Source of the DNA: Onchocerca lupi
Lineage: Eukaryota > Nematoda > Chromadorea > Rhabditida > Onchocercidae
NCBI GenBank assembly: GCA_028564675.1
Contig: JAOVVO010000216.1
Span: forward strand, 48,954 to 112,953
Reading direction: 5' to 3'
Length of the DNA: 64,000 bases
This document shows positions 13,815-27,600 of this stretch, piece after piece. Numbering within the stretch: position 1 is the first letter of the stretch; every line of letters begins with the position of its first letter. Under the pieces are notes generated by a model. It had not been told where the DNA came from. It saw only the letters and a program-made list of their open reading frames with translations, and made no database searches. Made by a program: the position numbers and the translations under genes.

Positions 13815-15480
13815 TTCTTAGCAGTGTGTGTTAGAAAAATTATAACAAAATTAAAAGCTGAATATATTCAGTTATTTTCAGAATCATAAAAAAGAAGAAA
13901 ATCGATGTTTGATGAAGGTAGTAATTCTAACATTTCTTTTCTCCTTACTCAGGTTTGAGACTTATTCAGTATCGCCTTGGTGATGTTATCAAAGTTATTT
14001 TCTGGATATGAATATGGACTTAATAAGTTACGAATACTTTTACCAAATATATTTGAACGGCAATCAAATATTCGTAACTTTTTATGTCGTATTCTGAAGT
14101 TTGTCAAATTTCATCGTTACAAAACAAAATTCTAGATTATGCAAGATTCCATCATGAAAATTCGAAAATGTTAACGATGAATGAACGAATCGAAACACAG
14201 CACCACAATGATGGAAATAAATGGAAAGGAAGTAATACGTTAGATAAGAAATGATCAGTTGAAATCAAAAAAGATCGATATATATCGAAAGATTGGCGCG
14301 TAATCATGAAAATACAAAATATATATGGAAGATATCAGTCTAGATCATGATCAGTACAGATCATGATCAATAAGATCATAATCTATATACTATTCATATA
14401 TTTTCTAATGATCTATAAGATTCATATGATCATTGTAAAGTTAAAGATGATAGGATTTCTAGGTATGAGAATAGGCCAAGAAATGAATTGAAATTCTTTA
14501 ATCAATAAAGAAATATATTATAAAATTCAAATTTATCTCCAATGTAAGATAATTGCAGAAGTATTCTCATATTCGACGGTGGTTTACTATCTTTCCCCAA
14601 AATTATCAGCATTTACAAATCAGATCTATTCAGTTCTAGTTACTTATGGCCCTAAAAATGCTAGTAAACTTTGTTTTCTTTTCAAACTTTTTCTCGTACA
14701 GTCACTCCCTTGTGATTTATTTTCTTAATCGATTTATGGCAATGTGTGAACTGAATTAAATGATTATCAACTAGATCGATTATCAATGATTATCAACAGA
14801 TCTATCCATGACTATCATCCGGGATCTAACCGGATAAGTTTTCATCAGTCTTTCGGCTGCTATTTTCCTAGACTGCAAGAAAACAGCTTAAAAGATAGTC
14901 GAATTTCTTATGTTCGGTTGAACCTAATTTACTATTTACAACGGAGTCATATACCTTCTTGAAAAATCCTTCACATAAATTCGGGATTCATTCTTATTAT
15001 TTTATTCCAGATATTAGGGATATTAATCAAGGAAAAGATTTGAATATTAGAGCCTTTTTCATTGCTACAGCCAAGATTCTGAGCTGGATATCGAAAAGTT
15101 TTGTACTTTAGTCCATATTGTCGCCGTTCTTTCCATTTGTCTCAAATATGAAAACTCCACACACACATCGATATATATCATATATTTTCTTATCAATGTT
15201 AAGAAGCATCAATGGTCACAACATCATATTATGAAGAATTTTCGAAAATTATTTATACTGTATTTCCGATTACTTTAATCTCGAGAACAATTTGGCATCA
15301 TCATATCTGGAGAGGAATTTCTGTATTACCATTTCCTCATTTTATTTTAATATGTACCCTCGATTTTTTCTTTCTTTTACGAAGATCTCTTATCTAGTTG
15401 CAATACAAAATAACTGCTCTATTCAGTTAATCAGTTAGAGTTTCAGTTAGGTATCACGGCTTTTCCCAATAGCATTTTTT

Positions 15481-15717
15481 ATGCGCTTGTGCAGTAACAT
15501 AAGTATATGCCTTAACGAAACAATGATAGAAATCAATATTTATACTTTATTTAACAAATCAATAAGCAAAACAGATAAATGTAATGATAAAAGTGAGCAA
15601 AACCCTTTGCCATCTGCAAGAACTCTCAATAAACATTATTGTCATCATCTAATTCTTCCGGATAACGATCTTTCACCTGAAAAGTGGTTGAAACATAGAG
15701 TAGAAAAAATTATATGA
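15481..15717 (+). CDS. Hypothetical plus-strand frame, 78 codons
   Basis: An ATG-initiated frame ends in a composition typical of real protein (NPLPSARTLNKHYCHHLI, then DNDLSPEKWLKHRVEKII, stop). It might be the terminal exon of a lineage-specific plus-strand gene whose upstream exons are among the weak candidates between 10.4 and 14.7 kb. An internal acceptor-like site (AAAGTGAG) before the better-looking half means the true exon may begin near 15599. No family is recognised and no transcript evidence is available. Chance occurrence cannot be excluded. Confidence 0.25.
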   Translation: MRLCSNISICLNETMIEINIYTLFNKSISKTDKCNDKSEQNPLPSARTLNKHYCHHLILPDNDLSPEKWLKHRVEKII

Positions 15718-16144
15718 AACTCCAACTTTTTTTTTCACTTTTCAAAACGACAAAATTGGTTTTCGATTAGTAGAAAATTTCCTTATAAGTATTTTGTAAC
15801 AGAGGACTGAGTTATTTACATTTATCCTATTTTCTCAGAGATAACTTCTTTAATCTGCAAACTGTTATACATCTAAAGAAAAAAAGTTCGATGAAATGTA
15901 AAATGCGAGCATTTAAAATTATATCATTTCATGTCAAACATTAATCGTGTAATCTACATCTTCTATTTTTTTTATTATATGACTAACAAAGATTTAAGCT
16001 CTCTTTTCAGTATAGACATGAAGCAATCATTTTCCTTATTTGACTTCTCTACTTTAATGTATACTACTTATCTGCCCAAAAAAACATTCGACTTTCCACA
16101 GTTTTAATTTAAACAAACAAAAATGCACATATATAAAAATATTC

Positions 16145-18089
16145 TCATACCCAAATAGTTCTCTTAACACCGAATCCTAGGACAGTGCTACAATAATATC
16201 CTCTATAATCTTCTGCAATATATGTAAAACTTACCTCCAAATCCTCGCCATGCTGTATTGTGTTGTCAATGAGCGCTAGAAGATCACTAATCGATTCATC
16301 ATCTTCAATATCTAATGGAACAAAGCGTACCTTAAAAATGCTTTTTATAACACGTTTTCTGAACAACCGAGGAAATTTTTTCAAACAACATTGAAAGAAA
16401 AATTAGGAAAAATATATGTGCTGGAAATCAATATTACAAAAGTTCCTAGAAAATATAAGGAATCATAATAGGAGGCGAAACTTCTCTAAAGTTGTAAAAA
16501 ACAGTCTCAAGATTTCATCAACTTAACCAAGGAGAAATAATTTGCCAAAAAAAACTCTCATATAATAAAGATACATACAAGACTATAATCATCCAAAACT
16601 TCAGCGATTGTTCGCGAAAGTTGGCGGTATCTCTCATTCCACGGAGAGGTTTCTTCAGTATCCAGAATAGAGCATACGTCAGTTTCCAGAAAAGTTTCTA
16701 GCAATTCTTTATTACGATCCGACAGCAAATCCACTTTTGATAAGACATTCACTGCTGGCACCTGTAAGTAGATGACTTCAACACATATCCAAATATTAAA
16801 ATTTAGAAAATAGCGATTTTCCGTGCTAACAGCTTTCATTATGCAGTTGAATCTCACCTCCAGTGCAATCATAGTGGAGAGAGTAGTCAATGCACCACCC
16901 AGGAATTTGTCGCAATCCAAAACAAACTGCGTATCGAGTAGAAACACGGAACATATATTAAAATCCCACGATTTTAATGCATTAACAATTTGTCTCATCA
17001 CCGGCAAATGACTATAAAGTTCGATTTGACCTGAAAGAAAAAACTTCATAAGACGGTATTCCAAATAAACTGAATCAGTAGTATCATGAACTAATTTCAA
17101 TTATACGATTATTAGTTTTAATTGTTAGTGATGATCTTCCCAATATTCTGCCTTTTAAGGAAAGCAAATTTCCTGCAATGTCTTAGAAAGTACATCACTA
17201 TATAATAAAATTGAACGACTTTTTACTTCAAATTGCATTTTTGGTGAAATAATAATCGAATTACGAGAGTATGTGAAAAAAAAAATCTAACAGAATGACA
17301 TAAAAACCTGGACAGTCGAAGATAAAATAGTCGTCCTCTCCCTCATTTAGCTGATTATGAAGCCAATCTAAATTTTGCACCAAATATTCCATGCAAAACA
17401 CCAAAGCACCATTAGGGCCAAGTACTAACTGCTTATCTTCTTGAACATCGTCTACACTGATTAGTTCTCGCACATCTGAAATATAAAATTAATTGTACAC
17501 AATAATCATTGCATAAAATTGATCGACTGAATGCCTATAAAGTCAAATACATTTGTTTTGTACTAAATAATTGACGAAAAAATCGATTTCAAAAAAGTAA
17601 TAAATATAGTAATTAGTTCCAGAAATTTGATAATAAAACGTTTGAGCTCAAAAATTTAATAAAAAAGAAATAAACTTAATAAGCAAGGTAAACGAACCAA
17701 TATCAGCATTGTATGAAAATTTCTCGGCCGCAGGATCCAAATTAACAAAAAAAACTTTACGACCTACCGACTGACAATGCTGCTGCACCACAGAACAGTA
17801 TGTTGACTTAAAATGTTTCATATATTAAGCACAGAATTATAAATAATTACATTCATTATACAAATTATCTAGATACTACAAAAACTTTTATCTTATTCAG
17901 GAAAATATTATCGGCTTGACGTTATACAATAGAGAAATTTTATTTCAAAGATGATAGCATCGAATTTCTATGTAATATTGAAAGTTCAAAGCTTTTCAAG
18001 TATTATGAAGCTTATTGATTAAATAACATCATTTCAATACATACCTTCCCACTTCCTGCTGGACCAACAACCAATTGCGCATACTTCAT
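16145..18089 (-). CDS. GPN3: GPN-loop GTPase 3
   Basis: GPN3 is a small GTPase of the GPN family required for assembly and nuclear import of RNA polymerase II. The first exon (18045-18089) encodes [15 protein letters not shown], a P-loop that continues with [11 protein letters not shown] in exon 17698-17806. Exon 17308-17475 carries the diagnostic GPN loop ([14 protein letters not shown]) and the DCPG switch. Exon 16858-17030 continues [15 protein letters not shown] and FLLDTQFV. Exon 16579-16761 has the NVLSKVDLL guanine-specificity motif (NKxD-like, as SKVD). Exon 16235-16330 ends at HGEDLE. These six exons total 774 nt, all in phase, which gives 258 codons. Human GPN3 is about 284 aa. The C-terminus is ambiguous: reading on gives a stop at 16145; removing a GT...AG segment of only 22 nt (16213-16234) gives [11 protein letters not shown] and a stop at 16177; or the true last exon lies further downstream. 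The start lies 543 bp from the DEPDC5 stop on the same strand, so the two could be co-transcribed. Confidence 0.92.
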
Positions 18090-18631
18090 CACGGCCAATC
18101 AGTATTCATCATCAATTTCCAGATTTTCTAATGTAATGAAGTCTAATATTAGTTTAAATGAAGAAATCATATTTTTTATGCCATATTAAAATTTCAAAAA
18201 GATTCACTGCACCGAAAAAACGGCAAACTTTAAGATATATATCTGTAATCAAGTTTGTGACTAATTTATTGATTCTCAAACAAATCATGAATATATTTAT
18301 CAATACGATTATTCGCATTACTACAAAATGATCGAAAATCCGATAACATATAGTCCCGAAAGTCTTCTGTGCAATTCCTGAAACAAGAATTCATGAGACT
18401 CATAAGAAACACTATTTTATGCGATTCCACTTTTTTAAATAAGCTTCTTTCATTGAGTGTTCCACCCAGTTTTAGACATTAAATGTATTAAAACATAGAT
18501 TATTAAACCAAAACGTTTAATGTGGAAACTAAAATGTCATTCATTAAATGGAAACTTCTTAACTATATGCAATGGTTTTTTTTTTTTTTTTGAGAAGAAA
18601 AAGAAAAAAAAAAACATAGAAGAGAAAAGAA
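18090..18631. other. Gap between DEPDC5 stop and GPN3 start
   Basis: This 542-bp stretch contains no coding frame. On the minus strand an ACATTAG acceptor-like site lies about 35 bp before the GPN3 ATG and could serve for spliced-leader addition. A poly-T/poly-A region near 18576-18615 lies just past the DEPDC5 stop. Confidence 0.5.
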
Positions 18632-21600
18632 TTACAAGTTAGCACGATATCGATGACTGAGCATCTGATTCCAGAACCAAATAAATGCCTGCCGTACTTC
18701 ATCATACATCAAAAACATACCACCTGTAACGTGAACGTATTGTGCTACCTGGTGTGCCGAGCAACTCATTTCAATGAATCCAAAGGCTGTGACTATTGTG
18801 GTAATAAGTCGAGAGAACTAAATGAATTTATAATTAAAACTATCAAGAGCATTTTCACGAAATCAGAAACCTTAAACCAGAACTGGATTAAAAGCATGAT
18901 AAGCAATCACTCTAAGGAACTATAATAATATGAATGAAGATACATCTCATCACTCAACTTCCGAGCTATTATTAACAGACGAATCATATAAAGGAATTTG
19001 AATAACAGAAAAGATTTCCGGACGATAGATGCAATATAAGACAAATAAGGTAAAGTTCTGCCAAATCTTAAATCAACCTGGAAACATAACAACGCAAAGA
19101 AATTAGAGAGAAAAATTTAACAATTTAAAAAATTCTCTTAATTTAAATGAAGTCGCATAAAGCCTCACATAATGTGACTGAATTCTATCTGATTTGAACG
19201 GTATGACCACAGGACCCTGAAGTGGTGGTGAAAGAGGATTAAGGGCATGCGGAAAAGGATCTTCGGGCACCGGAAACATATGAAACGATAGATTAGCCGC
19301 TTTGCTACACCAATAACGCACGGTTTCCGCCATCGTCTGACTATTTGCCATAAACCACCGCACTCCAATTTCAAAAGATTTTTTGGCACAAAAAGTTTTT
19401 TCATAAGAAACCTGAAACAAAGAAAAATCTCGTGCAAATCTTAAATTTTCAAGTATGATAGTAAGAATCAGATTTCCGCAAGAAAAAACCCACAGTTCGT
19501 TACAAATCGGTCTCAGTAACTAAGATATGAGTTGGCAACTTTCGCAATTAATTATGCTGCAACACGACGGAAATATTCACGAAAGTTTTTGGCAGAATTA
19601 AAAACTATATGCTATCTACCAAAACATTCGAGGAACGGCCGACAGTGAAAGTTGAATGAAATGTCCAATTCTTTTTAAACCATATGATTCTAACTTAGGC
19701 AATCACACCACTACGGAAAAGTTATTGTGCTTTTACAGTCTGAAATACGCCAGAAATAACAAGATGAAAAATGAAAAATGAAAAAAAAAATGCTTACTTT
19801 GCCCCACTCTATGAATTGCGGTATATGTTCTGGAAGATATTCATTTCCTCCAGAATCTGTTGTTTTTTGTGACTGCGCATAAAACTTCATATCTACAGAA
19901 TTCAATCTATATGCACAGTCGACTGATGTGAGACTCGAACAGCTAGAATAGATGTTTTTTAGAATTTTGATCTCTTCACCGAACCAGCAATCCAGTAGTC
20001 AACCTACCCTTTACCAATTTCACATTGAATGACTCGCGACCAAGTTTCTTTTTCTTCTGTTTTATCATCCGTAATATATTTGTCCACAAAGTAACATAAG
20101 AAGAAACCATAACGAAACTCGTTGCAGTGGCTTTCAGTTGATGCAGAAGATTCGAGATCATCGACTAATATTTCAGCTGAAGAAAAAAAAAGCGAAAATC
20201 AAGAATAAATAATACTCTGCCTTCTATATATGATCATTACTCTAAGAATTTTCTTAACATAAGCAATATACAGAATAAGCTCTTCTAGCAGAACATTCTA
20301 TTTAATCCATTCTTTTTTTTTTTCATTCCCAGACAAATTATTAGTAATTCCGATTAAAGATGAAATTGCAAACATATGAAAAGCAAAGCTTTCAAAACTT
20401 TTCGTCAACTTAGAAAGTTAAAAAATATTTTTTTCAAATAACTATCAAATATAAACTTGGTTGTAGCATTCGTATCTTTCCAGCTAAAATTAAACTCCCA
20501 GCAAATTCGATAGCAGCTTGTCGACTCGATAGTTCGGAAACATTGACCATTAGCCAGGCAACAAATTCTATTGCCAGAAACATGCATGGCGGAAATCGAG
20601 TAGTGGGATCCTGAGAATAAAGTGACAAATAACTTTCACGCCAACCATTTAATAAAGCATCGACATTCTCAATGCTATATATTCGACTTTCCATATCGCT
20701 TATCGAGACCATTAACCTGAAAATTATGGTGATAACTATAAGATGTTATGTTTTAAACAAATTGAGTATATCTTGTTTTGAAAGATTCACATTCATGTAG
20801 TTAACAGTATCCTTGATCAAATGCATAAATTTAATCAAGTAACCAAATAAAAATGTCACCAACATTTAAAATTTCAAATATTAATACGCTCTCTTTAATG
20901 AAAAAAAGTAATAATCGTCAATACCTTTTATGCCTTGGCGAAGTTTTCCTTCTGAATCGATTTACTACTTCAATAAACTTCAAAAATCCTTCTTCCTGTC
21001 TTCTGAAGAATGACGAATCAAAAAGTGCCATATATTTGTCACCACCATTACGTTCAGTTATAATTGCTTTCGTTATGGAGGCACACAGCGGTGTAAGTAA
21101 AAATCTAAAGATCACCATAATTTCGCATCATTTATTTCTAGAAAAATTTGTTTCCTCAAATAAAGATTTTTAATTTCGTTTTTTCTCTTGCTATGCGAAA
21201 TGGATGCATAAAATAAAACGCATAAAGCACTATATGTCTTCCAAAATAAAAATTTAAAGAATGAATATAGAGGATTAAGTAACCTCGATGCAAAACATTT
21301 CATATCGTCCCAGAATAATCGTGGAACATAACGATTTTGTAATTGTGTATCAAGAAGGCTCCAATTTAGATTTGCCAAATCATATTTTTGAAATCTAAAA
21401 AAAGGGAATGATCTGTCGAACCACTTCAGAATATTTCTAATTTTAGTAAATCCAAGATAGACATAAATCGATTTATCTATAAAAAATCTCTTTAAAAACC
21501 AGTCAAACCTTATATCATTTGTTTTCATTCTCATTTTCCTCTATTCATTATTAGTACTGAAAACATGGAATGATGGTACTCGATTTTCAGGTAGGTATAA

Positions 21601-24600
21601 AATTGTTTACAATAAATTATATCTTTTCATGCTGCGAACCGCCTGTTACCTTAAAGTTAATTTAGTAAAAAAGTCTCGAAAAAAAAAAGATTAGTACCAA
21701 GTATTCGAATAAAAGAAATACCTTGCAGTACACAGAGTATACTGAGGGCTCTCTGGTATTTGGAATTGATATTTATATTCCCTTCGTTTAGCTACTTCAG
21801 AAGTTTCTTGAGATTCTTCAGATCTTGGTAAAAATTGAACAACTGTTATTCTATCACCTTCCATATAGAGTCGGTGATAAGTTCGACTGAATGATAAGAA
21901 ACATTCTCGAGAAACCATCTTTGTATTTTCCATTCTTTCCGACTGCTCTTCCTAAATAATTTAGACAGTATCAACATAGAGGAGTACAAAAATATCCTTG
22001 TCATTTTCAAAATGTTTTAGCATCAAATGTTAGTTTCAACTGATAGTGACTGCTGGTTAAATTTGACACAATTCAATATTCGTTACATCCTTACATCAAT
22101 AGCATTACATCTGCAAAGTTTGCATCTTGTAAACAATTCATAACCAGGTTTTAAGACGATAACTTACACTAATGCCAATGGCTGCATGTATCATCTTTTT
22201 ATTCAGAAGAACTATTTGAAAGCCACGTTGCAATCGCTGACAAACAAGCTGATCAAAAACAAGATTTCGAAGCTGTTCTAAATCATCACATTTTGAATCT
22301 CCCAGCCATTCACGCACCAAATCGAAATACACCGGCAGCTGATGGGCCTAATTCAATAAATATTTCGTTTAAATGAGAATCATTCAAATAAGAAATGCAA
22401 ATTCTTACATTAAACAGTTTGAGAATGCTTTGAAGGCAAACTGAGAAATCATAATTCTTAGTCATGCTTGGCACATTCCTAAATGATTCCCATTCCTAAG
22501 AAAAAAAAGAATTTGTAATCTTGAATGTTTATTAGACTAAGTGACAACAATAAGTAACAAAAACAAGCGAAAAAATAAATTACTTTAACTACATAGTCTG
22601 CATTGATACTGCGTTCATCCGGAAAGAAATCCGTGGTTAATGGAAGAAGAGCTGTACGTACAAGTGATTTCCAGTCAACATCAATTTCCATATCTGGATT
22701 CCACTTCTCTTCACCAGTCGAACCCCAAGCCCAAACGCATCTCTTTCCTCCTGCTCCCAAACCCGTAATCCTGTAAAAAAAAGAAATAAAAATCTTACTT
22801 TTGATCATCCTTACAATGAAGTTAAAAGAGAGTACCATTTTTTTCTTTTACATTTAAAGCAATTTGAAATATAATACTCATACATTTTCTATGTTAATCC
22901 TCTATACCATTCATTTTCTTGATTAAAAAAAAAAAATTAAAAATTAAAACCAATAGCAGCAGAGAAATCTATAGAAAATACAAGAACAAAACTTGCAATC
23001 TAAATGAATTTGATAGTATGATAGTTCAGAAATTCTATCGGTTCACTGGTTTTTTTATTTTAGGTATAAAAAAAATTAACAAAAATGAAGTCGAAAAATT
23101 TATAATACAAACCTGCTACCACCAATATCTTCACAAAATTGAGGAGAAGATGACTTGAATGGTGGAGACTCGGAAATATTAAGCATTGATACAACAGTTA
23201 CTTTACTCGGTTCTGGTTCATCACTCTGTATAATATTAACGACACTTTTACCGGCTACATAATGATGCGCCAATTTTGAACGACCAAGTTTGTCAACTGG
23301 AAACACATGAATCCAGCGACGTCGATTAGCTGTGATTGGTACTGAAAGTTGCTTGCAACTTGAGAACAGAAATATTGAACACTAAAATCCAGTAATGCTA
23401 TATAATAAACTACTGCCTTCTTCTTGTTACAAGCAGTAAACATATGCTAATATTTGCTCTTAAATAAAACTGCGATGTTAATTTCTGAATCACTCCATAT
23501 CTATCTATTGATTGAATTTCGACTCCGTTTTACAAAAAAAAAAAAAAATTTTTTTTTCAAATAATATACTTTAATATTTTTTGTATTTGAAATTACAAAG
23601 AAATAACAGTAACCTACATTAATATATAGTAGAATTTTCTTTCCCTGAACTGAGTACCAGAAATTTTTAACTGTGAAACATATTTAGTATTATTTACGGT
23701 GTCAGAAATATCATTTAAGAGTGATGATTTAAAATTCCAAGTTTCAGTACAGTATAATTTCTTTTTCTCTTCTCAAAAAAATAACAATCATGTTATCAAA
23801 TATTGCTATCACTGGAATTAAGTGAAAAAAAAATACAAAACAGTGGTAACTAAATATTTCCTCCCACAATAACTAATATAATAAACTGTAAAATAGTAGA
23901 CCACAAAATCTCTTGGTAGTTCAGGGCGGAATAATAACAATACGCACCGCTAAATTCTTCTGGTTTGAATGGGTTAATTAATGGACGTCTCTCAATCACA
24001 GTCAATATGCCCTGCGATTTTTTGTATTCTAGCGGATCAACTAGCAAATCATTAGATTCAGGAAGACTGCTTGCAACACATTTCTCGACGCTATTCTTCC
24101 ATGAGCTTTCTGTTCCACGAGATGATTTCTGAAAAATTTTTTATTACTATCCGTATTTTTATTTCTTTGCAGTACGTCATAAACGAAGTTCTCTGAAAGA
24201 AAATCAGGAATTTCTGATATCTTTTCGTTCTACAAGCCAATAAAAACGATATCTACACGTTGTGTACAAAGATCTTTGTTGAAATGAGAAAAAAAAGTAC
24301 ATCAACTTTGCAATTTTTTATTGTCCTATCCATTTTCAAATCTGAATTGGTTTTCAACTTTCCAACAATGAGATTGCATGCAAAGAGATGATTTCCCTTC
24401 TTATTTCATATTTCATTCTAGTTTATAAAGAAAATTTCAATAAAGTCAAAATTAGGTAAATAAAAAAAAAAAAAAATAGGAAAAAAAACCGGAAATACAA
24501 ACAAGCGTGGTGTCCCCGAGATTTAGATTCTTCTTCAATGGAAATTCTTTTGCGAATTCAGATGCTAGATTTACATTACTTTTCATGGAACTGTTTTCAA

Positions 24601-27600
24601 TAAGAGATGAAAACGCTTTCTCATCAGCAGCATCAAAATCATTAATAAGTGAACCATTCGTCTCCATAACCAGACCTCTGCGAGCATCCTGTAAGGAGAA
24701 AACAAAATTTGCTTAAATCTAAATAATATTTATTTGCAATCAGCTATTTATTCGTAATCAAAATAAGAAATAACGACGAACCCGAAGCAACTCATCTGGA
24801 AGATTAATTCGTGGTTTGAATTTAATTGATATTGCAGAACGTCGGCTCATCTGATAATATGAATAATTCATCCAGTGTGGTATTAAATAATCTTCCGAAG
24901 GATAAGTGCTTGTTCTTAATTAATAAATAATATAGATAAAATGCAGTCATTGAGTTTTAAAATGTCTTCAAAAGGAAACAAAAACAAACAGAATCTATAA
25001 TAAAATCTAACATCTGATTTATCCAGAATCTAATAAAACTAGCATGCAATAATAGTTTATTATTAATTCAAATCATTGTAAGAAGAAAGCAGAATTTAAA
25101 AATGGAAAGACAAAGCTGAAGAAGAGCATTACCGCAAAAATAAATGAACCTCTGAAAAACAAAAAGAGGAATAGTGTGAAGTGGTTGTTCACCAAGACAT
25201 ACAAGATCGAGAGATATACCCATATCGATGAGGCGCTGCTTAGTCATATTGACTAAATTACGATCAACATTGAAAACTCCTCCACCTGCGCTGACAAAAA
25301 CGATCTAAAATTCTGTTGATTCTCTAGAAATTGCAAATTACAAAGTTGAAATGATTTTAATTGACTAAAAAAATCTTATCTGAATGATATCTAGAAGATT
25401 TACTATGAGGATTATTTTCTTACATCTTTTCTAATTCATATCACATATTAAGAGCAAAAAACTTTACCATTGTCGAAAATTAAAAAAAAAAAAAAAAACG
25501 AGTTAATGCCATGCAAAATTCATTTCGAAATAAAGGTTAATATAGTAAACTTAGATTAAAAAGTAAAATAATAAAAAGAAGAGAAAACATTACGACTATT
25601 CAAACCTGTTGGCCAACAGTTTCAAAACGACGATTAGTATAGTAAATACTAAATTCATTCATGGATAAATTGAGGACTTGCAGGAAATTACCATCAGCAG
25701 CTGTTGAAAGTACAGCAAAATCTTTTTCTTTTGTGTCCATCTGAAATACAAATAATTTAATTTCACCCAACAAAAAAATTTAAGACTCATATAATTATTG
25801 GAAAAGACATTTATAAAGCTAAAGAAGTTGATGAAAATTCAAAACAAACATTTAGTTGCTTGCAGACGAATTCATTCACGGTGTTTTTGTAAGTGCTGAA
25901 GACCAATCGCAACTGCAAGACAAAGTAAAATATTTCAACATCTGAAAAGAAATATACATTAAAAAAAAATAGAATTATTAACCTTTGATAAAACAGCATG
26001 TCTCCAATCATCGTAATGCTCATTTTGCACGATAATTTGATAAAAATCCTGCAAAAGAGAAACAATGTTTAACACAAAATTTAGAGTTGAAATGCAATAA
26101 AATTTAAAAAATGGTGAAAAACTGCATTAGCTATCAAACCTCGTAGTATTTTCCTCTGTAATCGATACACAGTTTCTCCTTCATTTTCTCGTCCAAAACT
26201 TCTTCTTTGAAGTACCATCTAAAGAGATCCGATGTTATAATATCACATATTATAGCTTTATAGTGCCCTTTTATTTTGATATGATTCTCCCATTTTCTGT
26301 TGTACCTATCTTTCTGAGTCAAACTCTGGATGAAAATCCCTAATTACAAGAGCACATTAAAGTGCACTGAAATTGAGATGAAATTAGTACTTCAGTAGAA
26401 AGCTGAACAAGATGATTTGAATTTTATTACCGATTTGCAGACTTTTGCAACCAACATCATAATACTATACCGTAACTAATAGAAGGCTTTAAAACTAAGA
26501 TGTCTAAGAATTAAAAATAACCTTGAAGTGACAATAAATGTTATCGAATGCGCACAATGCTGCTTATTCCATTGTTCAAATAAATGTAGAAAAAAACCAT
26601 TAACGCATTTTTCGAAGTAAAGATCACCGTATGGATCGAAATCCCACATTTCTGAACTCATTTGAATAAATACCAGCATCTGAATTATTTCGCATCATGG
26701 CAATATGGAAATTATTACAATTAATGACAAAACTATAATGAACTTTAAAAAAAAAATGTAAAAATAACTAAATGACACAATAACACACCATAGTACTTGC
26801 TGAACGAAAGACTATACGTGTATCTTCTGAAATGTAACCACTTTTAACCTAAAAATAAATATCATAAACTGAATATACAGCATGAAGACTTACGTTATGA
26901 AACTGCAACTGATTTGCTCAACGACTATAATGCAAAGTGGTAATTGTTATTACTTATGTGTCACTATATTTGTTATCATTGCTGAATTGCTGCAGCCTTA
27001 TGTCAAAAAACTATGGACTTCGTTGGTAAACTTTTTCTAGTAAACAAGAAGCAAATAACGACTCATAAAATTAACTAGCCATAAGAAAATCAATACTGTT
27101 TTTGACAGATTTTGGAAGAAATTTCCTCATGGAATAAAATTTATACCAACTAATACAGTATTTTATGAATTTTATAAAAAAATTTTTTGAATTTTATGAA
27201 ATTAGTATATCTATATGATGATAGAATGCTTACAATTTCACCCTTTGCCCAAAGATTAATAACAGTGGATGGGATGAGCAACCATTCTACTTTTTTTCCT
27301 ACATATGCACATGTATCAATAAGGCATGTTCGATAACGCCACATATCGGATCGACTAACATAACGTTCCTTAATAACGATCTCGATGTTATCCAACACAA
27401 CCTGCATGAATTCGATTCCACTTTTATTCCAAGATATTTTTTTTGCAATATAAATTAAAAAATCTTATAATGAAAGACCATCATTTTTAATAAATTCTAT
27501 GATGGATTAATTCAATGATAAACATTTTAAAAAAGAGAAAAAAGATTTATCAAAGGTTTGTTACTTGATAAAATAATTTTTTTTTTCTTGATAAAATACT

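Larger units (their letters stand above)
9831..16144. other. 6 kb without a supported gene; weak plus-strand exon candidates
   Basis: No long frame or recognisable family occurs here. Short plus-strand segments that follow good pyrimidine-tract acceptors and read as plausible protein begin near 10468 (after TTTCTCTTTTAG), 11165 (IDVTIDCSVDDIQKT), 12290, 12508 (TEQYGMTETVQVPLDMSQIQ, then CAG|GTCATC), 13954 and 14562 (VFSYSTVVYYLSPKLSAF). They do not form one phase-consistent chain that I can defend. In AT-rich DNA such segments arise by chance, so they are listed as candidates only. Repeats inside the stretch are annotated separately. Confidence 0.4.

Noticed and set aside
18653..18925. 90-codon plus-strand frame
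   Set aside because: It is antisense to the last DEPDC5 exon, whose minus-strand reading has the conserved YVHVTGG motif.
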